Below, piece after piece: positions 8,389 through 12,474 of a stretch of 12,474 bases of DNA; positions within the stretch are counted from its first letter, which is position 1; every line of letters starts with the position of its first letter. A program made the position numbers and the translations under genes. The notes under the pieces were generated by a model that was not told the origin of the DNA, searched no databases, and saw nothing but the letters and a program-made list of their open reading frames with translations. Origin of the DNA: Euperipatoides rowelli (Eukaryota > Onychophora > Udeonychophora > Euonychophora > Peripatopsidae); the NCBI GenBank assembly GCA_003024985.2, contig PXIH01S0028223.1. One strand, written 5' to 3'.

Positions 8389-8523
8389 TTTAAAGACATT
8401 TTACCAAGTGAATGTTTTCATCATTTGAAATGTGTTTATGCTATGAGTAAAGAATTACAAAAGAAAATTGAACTCTCAGAATATAAAGACACTATTCAAT
8501 ATTTTAATTGGACCCGGATGTAA
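8389..8523 (+). pseudogene. small ORF fragment downstream of the LPPY gene
   Basis: An open stretch of 44 codons follows the LPPY ORF by 13 bases in another frame. It contains SECFHHLKCVYAMSKELQKK and ends KDTIQYFNWTRM before TAA. The only ATG (8443) would leave 26 residues. It could be the displaced C-terminus of the LPPY gene after a frameshift, or a separate small gene. C..HH...C residues are present, but no family is recognised. Confidence 0.25.
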
Positions 8524-8718
8524 GCGCCTGTCAATGGGCTGCTTTGAACTTTTGTCTTGTAAATAGTTATTATTTTCCTTTTTAAATTTGTTATTTTTTT
8601 TATTAGTTTCTAGTGTTTTCGTCATGTATGGTGAATCAATTGAGTTTGGATAATTTATGGCAGTGGATGTGAAACTGTTGAATATTAATTTACAAATTGT
8701 TATTCTCTGCTTATCTAG

Positions 8719-8880
8719 GCTTTCAAAGTTTCCCAGGACCTACTTGACCATCTGATGGCTATTGCAATTTGTTTTCTTTTTTACTTTATTTATAAGTTAT
8801 GCTCTAAAGACAGAGACATAATTTTAAGTTTTACTGCTCTAATGTCAGAGGCAGACTTTTATGGTTTCTTTTCTTTGTAA
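8719..8880 (+). CDS. possible exon or small ORF with one membrane segment
   Basis: The frame is open from directly after the splice-acceptor-like CTTATCTAG to TAA 8878-8880. An ATG at 8755 gives 41 residues starting MAIAICFLFYFIYKLC, a hydrophobic anchor followed by a charged KDRD segment. The topology resembles a small membrane protein. It is low-complexity and unrecognised, and may be chance. Confidence 0.2.
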   Translation, partial: AFKVSQDLLDHLMAIAICFLFYFIYKLCSKDRDIILSFTALMSEADFYGFFSL

Positions 8881-9083
8881 AACATGTGAGGAATCTGATC
8901 CGATGGCGATTGTTTGTTATAAACATTAATAGACTATGTGATGGAAAACGTGACTGAACATATTGATCAGCTGGCATATTATAATTATGTAATTATTTTA
9001 TTGCTGAAAGAAACATAATAATTATTGTGAATTTGATTGAGAAGATCTGGACATGAATATTATTTTATTGTTTGTTTTTCTTG

Positions 9084-9296
9084 ATGTTGGAGTATATCTG
9101 GTTTTATGCTGGCGATTACGTTTATGTCTATTGGCAGCTCAGAAGATCTGATTTACTTGATCGACTTACTGTTATACTGAAATGGTTATCAGTATTGCTG
9201 TTTTATAGAATGAAAAAACTTTTTCTTTTTTTTTTAATGTTAATTTCAGAAAGTTTTTGTTCTCTTTATTGTTATATATTTATTTTTTCAACTTGA
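9084..9296 (+). CDS. possible small hydrophobic protein
   Basis: 70 codons from ATG 9084. Two hydrophobic stretches (around LTVILKWLSVLLFY and KLFLFFLMLI) flank basic residues. An overlapping frame from ATG 9053 encodes 32 residues beginning MNIILLFVFLDVGVYLVLCW. Both frames are T-rich, and there is no promoter or poly(A) context to choose between them. Weak evidence. Confidence 0.15.
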   Translation: MLEYIWFYAGDYVYVYWQLRRSDLLDRLTVILKWLSVLLFYRMKKLFLFFLMLISESFCSLYCYIFIFST

Positions 9297-9461
9297 TTTG
9301 AAAAGTTGTCATATGATTACGTATATCTAATCAATTTTTTTTACTCTGTAAAAGGTTTCCATATCCTTTGAGGCTAGGTACCTTATCAAATTGTATACGA
9401 ATTATTGTAAATATTTGTCTTATCATTGAATAAACATAAACCTGATATAATAATAATAATA

Positions 9462-9782
9462 ATGGAATATATTCATCAATCTCTTTATTTTGATCTTATT
9501 ATTTTATGTAAAGAAAAAAATCCATCTTTAACACCTCAACAGTTGAAATTCAAAGCTAAAAATTTACTCACTAAAAGACTTTTGCAGGACATTTTATTCA
9601 TAGCTTTGAATGAAGATGAATTTATTGAAAATAAGATTAAGATTGATACTTATGTATATCATTGTATTGAATATCCACCATTACACTCAATGTACTTTTA
9701 TGACAAAAATGCAATTTATTGTAAAGTTGAAAATATAAATCCATTTTTATTTCATAATATTATGAATAACTTGAATGACTAA
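9462..9782 (+). CDS. intact hypothetical protein, 106 aa
   Basis: This is the cleanest small gene in the block. It runs from ATG 9462 to TAA 9780-9782 with no interruption. Codons further upstream in this frame come from a (TAA/ATA)n tract and lack an ATG, so 9462 is the start. The product is acidic-basic mixed and helical in its first half (SLTPQQLKFKAKNLLTKRLL), then rich in Tyr, His and aromatic residues (YVYHCIEYPPLHSMYFYDKN), ending with FHNIMNNLND. There is no signal peptide or membrane helix. The family is not recognised. A poly(A) signal in a hairpin follows within 30 bases. It lies upstream of, and on the same strand as, the frameshifted ORF that meets the packaging ATPase, so it may be an accessory gene of the same element. 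Non-random amino-acid use and an intact frame argue for recent coding. Confidence 0.5.
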   Translation: MEYIHQSLYFDLIILCKEKNPSLTPQQLKFKAKNLLTKRLLQDILFIALNEDEFIENKIKIDTYVYHCIEYPPLHSMYFYDKNAIYCKVENINPFLFHNIMNNLND

Positions 9783-9791
9783 ATTTTTCTT

Positions 9792-9817
9792 CTAGTTTTG
9801 AAAAATAAAAAAACTAG
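9792..9817 (+). terminator. poly(A) signal in the loop of a hairpin
   Basis: CTAGTTTT at 9792-9799 pairs with AAAACTAG at 9810-9817. The 10-base loop holds AATAAA at 9804-9809, about 22 bases after the stop of the 106-aa ORF. Further AATAAA copies lie at 9861-9866 and 9878-9883. The interval from there to 10050 holds nothing else that I can support. Confidence 0.45.
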
Positions 9818-10050
9818 TTTGAAAAAAATTGGAAATGTATAAAATATTTATATCATGTTCAATAAATGTTTTTTAGAAATAAATTTCTTATTTTTTAGTC
9901 ATAATTAAATAACCATACAAAATAATATAACATATAAAATAATAACCATCAGAAAACCAAGTACCAGGAACCAGGTTATCAGAGGTATGTTTTTAGTGTA
10001 ATACTTGAAAACTTTTTTTTGAAAAATATTTTTATGCTTTAACTTGGTAG

Positions 10051-10394
10051 AAAAAGGATCAAGATGTTCCCTATGAATTGGAGATATATAGGTTCAAGCC
10101 ATATATTATGATGAAATTTTTATTAAGATTTACAGGTGAATTAAGTTGTATAGAAAAAGAAAAACTTTTATTCAATTTAATGGAATCAGTTTACAAGAAT
10201 ATGTACCTCAAGATATAAAACCTATATGCTGTCATGATATGGATTGGGATAGTTACCGGTACTGTTCCGTACTTCATTATAATACTTTAGATAAAGTGAA
10301 GAAAGTGTATAGAATTTTTTGTCATGAATTTTATATAGAATATGAAAACTTTGAAATGAGAAAAGAATGGGGTTTCTCATGGAAGTACTCATGA
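10051..10394 (+). pseudogene. frameshifted ORF converging on the packaging ATPase
   Basis: Two overlapping frames carry one apparent gene. The first is open 10051-10218 (ATG at 10108) with ELEIYRFKPYIMMKFLLRF. The second is open 10146-10394 but has no ATG near its start, and runs through QDIKPICCHDMDWDSYRYC and KVYRIFCHEFYIEYENFEMR to TGA 10392-10394. A single frameshift around 10146-10200 would explain both. The product would be rich in Tyr, Phe, Cys and His; the family is not recognised. Its stop lies within the last codons of the minus-strand ATPase, a tail-to-tail overlap of six bases, which supports both as ancestral genes of one compact element. Confidence 0.45.
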
Positions 10395-11020
10395 CTGAAG
10401 TTGGAAGAGTTCTGATGTAGATGGAGCGAGGTTAATCATTAAATACCCATACTTTTTTGAGGTTGCATCTTCATACAAATCTTTAACATATTGAATATCA
10501 CCAGGTCGAATTTGTGACACAAAAGTTAATTTTTTTATCACAAGGATTTTTAAATAAGATAATGTAATGGGAATTTAAACTAATCATTCTTAAATCTTTA
10601 AAGTAAAGATTTTGTGTAATAAGGATAATACTTAGATTTCTATGATGACTNCCTCTTGTAAATAATGTAGTAATACGACTATCTTTACTACAGCAATCCA
10701 TTAAATCATCGAGTACGATTAGATGACATTCAGGAAACCGATCACTATTTCTAATTAACTATTCAGGAATCCCTTGAATAAATTAAATTTTTGGATGATG
10801 ACTTAATTCATCATAAAGGGGTTGAGTTTGCACATAACAAATAATGATTTTTTTCTGGTGGAGGTGTAATACATTATGATAAAATAAGTTTCTTGATAAA
10901 AAAGGTTTTCCTACTCAATAAACATGTGAATGGATGATGAAAAGAATTTATGTTGATAGCTTGATACACTTCACTGAAATTAAAAATTGCAATATCTAAA
11001 ACTTTATAGAAAAAAAACCA
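10389..11020 (-). pseudogene. Polinton/Maverick (adintovirus-like) DNA-packaging ATPase, inactivated
   Basis: Remnant of the FtsK/HerA-superfamily ATPase that pumps DNA into the capsid of Polinton/adintovirus-like elements. In order on the minus strand: the lead-in INSFHHPFTC (about 10950); a truncated P-loop region at about 10895-10925, where only SRKTFFIKKLIL remains and no GxxxxGK[ST] is present; TPPPEK; TQPLYDEL (about 10810); Walker B CHLIVLDDLMD (about 10710) with both acidic residues kept; TRGSHHRNLSIILITQNLY (about 10650-10600); ISLNSHYIILFKNP (about 10550); and in another frame DLYEDATSKKYGYLMINL to TGA 10391-10389. The GSHH...QNL and SLN.HYIVLFKNPRD blocks are hallmarks of the family; here the usual R after KNP is C. 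Stops lie at 10874-10876, 10783-10785 and 10759-10761. A frame change falls at a seven-T run (10848-10854) and another near 10515. The length of about 205 codons is near that of the family. Clearly non-functional. Confidence 0.92.
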
Positions 11021-11085
11021 TTACAGAAAAAATTGAGCTTAGCCTGTATTTAATAACACATAAATTTTGTTTGATGAAATGAATA

Positions 11086-11121
11086 CTCTTTTATGAAAAT
11101 GTGGTGGTCCTAAAAAGGACC
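11086..11121 (-). terminator. histone-type mRNA 3' stem-loop with purine-rich downstream element
   Basis: Read on the minus strand, a six-base stem GGTCCT (11121-11116), loop TTTT (11115-11112) and AGGACC (11111-11106) match the metazoan histone consensus GGYYCT-TTTY-AGRRCC position for position. AACCCAAC precedes it and ACCACA follows, both typical flanks. Thirteen bases on lies AAAAGAG (11092-11086), which resembles the U7 snRNA-binding histone downstream element. The plus-strand loop would be AAAA, so only the minus strand fits. It lies about 65-85 bases upstream of the ATPase remnant on the same strand, so it would end a gene at higher coordinates. No histone or other coding sequence is visible there. 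Confidence 0.55.
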
Positions 11122-11214
11122 GTTGGGTTTTTGAATGATTCTTAAAAATAACTTATATGATTGAGGTTTTTTTAATCTTCACAGTATTAGATATGATGTC
11201 TGTATACATTCAAG

Positions 11215-11310
11215 CAGGAACTCAGATTAACAGGAACTCAGATTTAGAGGAACTCAACTTAACAGGAAATCAGCTTAACAGGAACTCAGCTTAACTGGAA
11301 TTAAGCTAAA
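11215..11310. repeat. 16-bp minisatellite, six units
   Basis: Six consecutive 16-bp units of the form CAGGAACTCAGCTTAA start at 11215, 11231, 11247, 11263, 11279 and 11295. The first five differ from consensus at one to three positions and the sixth is decayed. There is no reading frame of note on either strand. Confidence 0.93.
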
Positions 11311-11492
11311 GAAGCAAGATGAAAAAAAAAACATTTTTCATTTCCTCCCAAAGTAGTGGAATAATATGAATCAAACTTCTACTTAAAAAACCAACCAAAA
11401 TCAATAAAATTTATTCATTCTACAACTCAATCTATATAACTTTGTAAATAATGAATTCATATAAAATTTTGTTAGAAAAAAAATAAAACATA

Positions 11493-11566
11493 GGGACTAC
11501 TAGCTATGTATAAATGGAATAAAGTTAATACGGTAACTCTTAACTTTGATTAAGTGGAATAAAAAA
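11493..11566 (+). repeat. dispersed repeat, copy 1
   Basis: GGACTACTAGCTATGTATAA, then GGAATAAAGTTAA, a ten-base spacer and TTAACTTTGATTAAGTGGAA. AAAGTTAA (11521-11528) and TTAACTTT (11540-11547) form an inverted pair. Same orientation as the copies at 11656 and 12029. Confidence 0.75.
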
Positions 11567-11655
11567 TACTATAGAAAATAGGATACCATAACAGTATTAT
11601 ACCAATGAAATAAAAAAATATTGTATTTTAAAAACAAATTACTCTAGGCAATAAA

Positions 11656-11758
11656 GCTAGGAGCTACTAGCATTTGTATAAGTGAAATAAAGTTAATGAC
11701 TATTCAATTTGATTAAGTGAAATAAAAACTTAATGACTTAACTTTAATTAAGTGAAAA
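11656..11758 (+). repeat. dispersed repeat, copy 2, with internal duplication
   Basis: GCTAGGAGCTACTAGCATTT, TATAAGTGAAATAAAGTTAA, then TTTGATTAAGTGAAATAAAA. The end part is repeated as TTAACTTTAATTAAGTGAAA up to 11758, so the tail has been duplicated. Confidence 0.7.
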
Positions 11759-11983
11759 AAAAAATATTGCAGAAAAATTAAAAAATTATAAGGAAAGAAT
11801 GTGTACCACCACAGGATTCTATAACTGTAATAAAAAAAATATATTAAAGAGATGAGGATTAGAGTTTAGGATATTTAAAAGGTTCAAACCCAGAGGATTA
11901 AAAATTTTTCCAAATGCATATGAATACTACATACCCCTACATCTTATAAAACGTATGAAATACAATCAAAGAAAATAAATTCA

Positions 11984-12005
11984 CAAGTACAATTTACTGT
12001 ACTTG
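11984..12005. repeat. perfect inverted repeat, 8-bp arms
   Basis: CAAGTACA, a six-base loop ATTTAC, then TGTACTTG. It lies 24 bases before dispersed-repeat copy 3 and could mark an insertion boundary or be chance in AT-rich DNA. Confidence 0.6.
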
Positions 12006-12028
12006 ACTTTTAAAAGTACGCTAGAAAA

Positions 12029-12092
12029 GCTATGGACTACTAGAATGTGTATAAGGTGGAGTAAAGTTAATGATTCTTAACTTTAATTAAAG
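12029..12092 (+). repeat. dispersed repeat, copy 3
   Basis: GCTATGGACTACTAGAATGT, GTATAAGGTGGAGTAAAGTT, then AAAGTTAA (12063-12070), a six-base loop, TTAACTTT (12077-12084) and AATTAAAGG. The inverted pair is conserved with copy 1 although the loop differs, which suggests the hairpin matters or is part of the element's structure. Confidence 0.75.
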
Positions 12093-12226
12093 GTCACATG
12101 AAATGTTTTTTTTTAATGATTTCATTTCAAAGAAAATTATTAAAAAAAATAATTCCATTTGGTTAAAAAAAAATTCAAAAAAATAAAAGCGTTATTTAAA
12201 AACCAAATTTATAAGTCAATCCTTTA

Positions 12227-12354
12227 ATCTCCTCCCCCTTTAACAACATTGCTAAAAGTAACCTATAGATAGGGTTGATTGCAAGCCATTGATGACGTGA
12301 TTGTCAGCAAACAACTGGATAATGTTACTTCTTTCTTTACAATTGTTAGGAGAT
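12227..12354. repeat. imperfect inverted repeat around a less AT-rich core
   Basis: The left arm 12227-12263 (ATCTCCT ... AACAACATTG ... AAAAGTAAC) is partly complementary to the right arm 12324-12354 (GTTACTT ... ACAATTGTTAGGAGAT). ATCTCCT and AGTAAC blocks match at the two ends of each arm. The core of about 60 bases is less AT-rich than its surroundings and includes GATGACGTGATTGTCAGC. It may be a small MITE-like or palindromic element; the arms need an alignment to confirm. Confidence 0.4.
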
Positions 12355-12474
12355 GGGTATTTTAATTAATATATTATATATTTAATGCTATAAAACATTC
12401 TATAATAAATTTAGTCCTATTTTCCATTTACATATATTGTCAAAATATTTTTTTTATTACTCTTTATCTTTATT

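Larger units (their letters stand above)
8524..9461. other. AT-rich interval with only tiny hydrophobic ORFs
   Basis: Nothing longer than about 70 codons is open from an ATG. Four very short frames with hydrophobic segments follow one another on the plus strand (8755, 8941, 9053, 9084). A cluster of tiny membrane proteins, or a single decayed membrane-protein gene, could look like this, but so could chance ORFs in T-rich DNA. A pyrimidine-AG site ends at 8718 (TTCTCTGCTTATCTAG), just before an open frame. Confidence 0.5.
11122..12474. other. AT-rich non-coding interval
   Basis: Apart from the minisatellite, dispersed repeats and inverted repeats listed separately, I find no open frame of note on either strand and no RNA gene. 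Homopolymer A and T runs are frequent. If the viral element continues to the right, this part has decayed beyond recognition or is its non-coding end. No long terminal inverted repeat can be identified inside the window. Confidence 0.6.

Noticed and set aside
11122-11300. A decayed histone gene upstream of the 3' stem-loop on the minus strand
   Set aside because: No fragment resembling H2A, H2B, H3, H4 or H1 could be read in any minus-strand frame. The interval is AT-rich and carries the 16-bp repeats.
1-12474. CRISPR arrays, tRNA or rRNA genes, bacterial operons
   Set aside because: The repeats are not regularly spaced with unique spacers, no cloverleaf or rRNA-like segment was found, and the promoters and poly(A) signals are eukaryotic.
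12220-12474. Polinton terminal inverted repeat at the right end
   Set aside because: No complementary copy was found elsewhere in the window, and Polinton ends are long repeats. The short imperfect arms here do not qualify.

Overview
The window looks like accessory DNA from an animal nuclear genome, probably a vertebrate and most likely an ectotherm such as an amphibian or fish. The evidence is a tetranucleotide microsatellite, a decayed two-ORF LINE of the L1/Tx1 type, long non-coding repeats, eukaryotic core promoters (TATA plus initiator, CCAAT plus TATA), AATAAA signals, and a decayed gene of a Polinton/Maverick (adintovirus-like) element. Isolated N bases indicate draft sequence. The species cannot be named from the sequence. 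No intact host gene is visible.

Layout. (1) 1-236 is a (TATC)n/(CATC)n microsatellite. (2) 237-4743, minus strand, is a near full-length but broken LINE. ORF1 (4743-3939) is followed two bases later by ORF2 (3936-372), which carries an AP-type endonuclease, a reverse transcriptase and a C-terminal CCHC zinc knuckle. The microsatellite lies where the LINE 3' tail should be. (3) 4744-6660 is non-coding repeat DNA: a perfect 84-bp tandem duplication, degenerate copies carrying CCATCTTGG/CCAAGATGG motifs, GATGCATGATGGGA copies and (TCATTC)n-like tracts. The part next to ORF1 shares a motif with the 84-bp unit and may be the LINE 5'UTR.

(4) 6745-10394, plus strand, is a block of small unrecognised genes, some broken. 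It contains a TATA/Inr promoter, a 97-codon ORF, a T-rich intron-like gap, a Cys/His-rich and Lys-rich reading frame with stops and a frameshift, a second CCAAT/TATA promoter, an ORF with duplicated LPPY motifs, several tiny hydrophobic ORFs, an intact 106-aa ORF with a poly(A) signal in a hairpin, and a frameshifted ORF. (5) 10389-11020, minus strand, is a recognisable pseudogene of the Polinton/adintovirus FtsK/HerA-type DNA-packaging ATPase. It meets the last plus-strand ORF tail to tail over a shared TCATGA. (6) 11086-11121, minus strand, matches the histone mRNA 3' stem-loop plus a purine-rich downstream element, although no histone gene is visible. (7) 11130-12474 is AT-rich, with a 16-bp minisatellite, three copies of a dispersed repeat and several inverted repeats.

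Interpretation (inference): 6.7-11.1 kb is probably part of an endogenised Polinton/adintovirus-like element. It retains the packaging ATPase and an accessory block of small genes with their own promoters. Polymerase, integrase, protease and capsid genes are not visible here. A LINE and satellite-like DNA flank it on the left. The ATPase is dead: its P-loop is missing and it carries stops and frameshifts. Whether any small ORF is still expressed cannot be judged from sequence alone.
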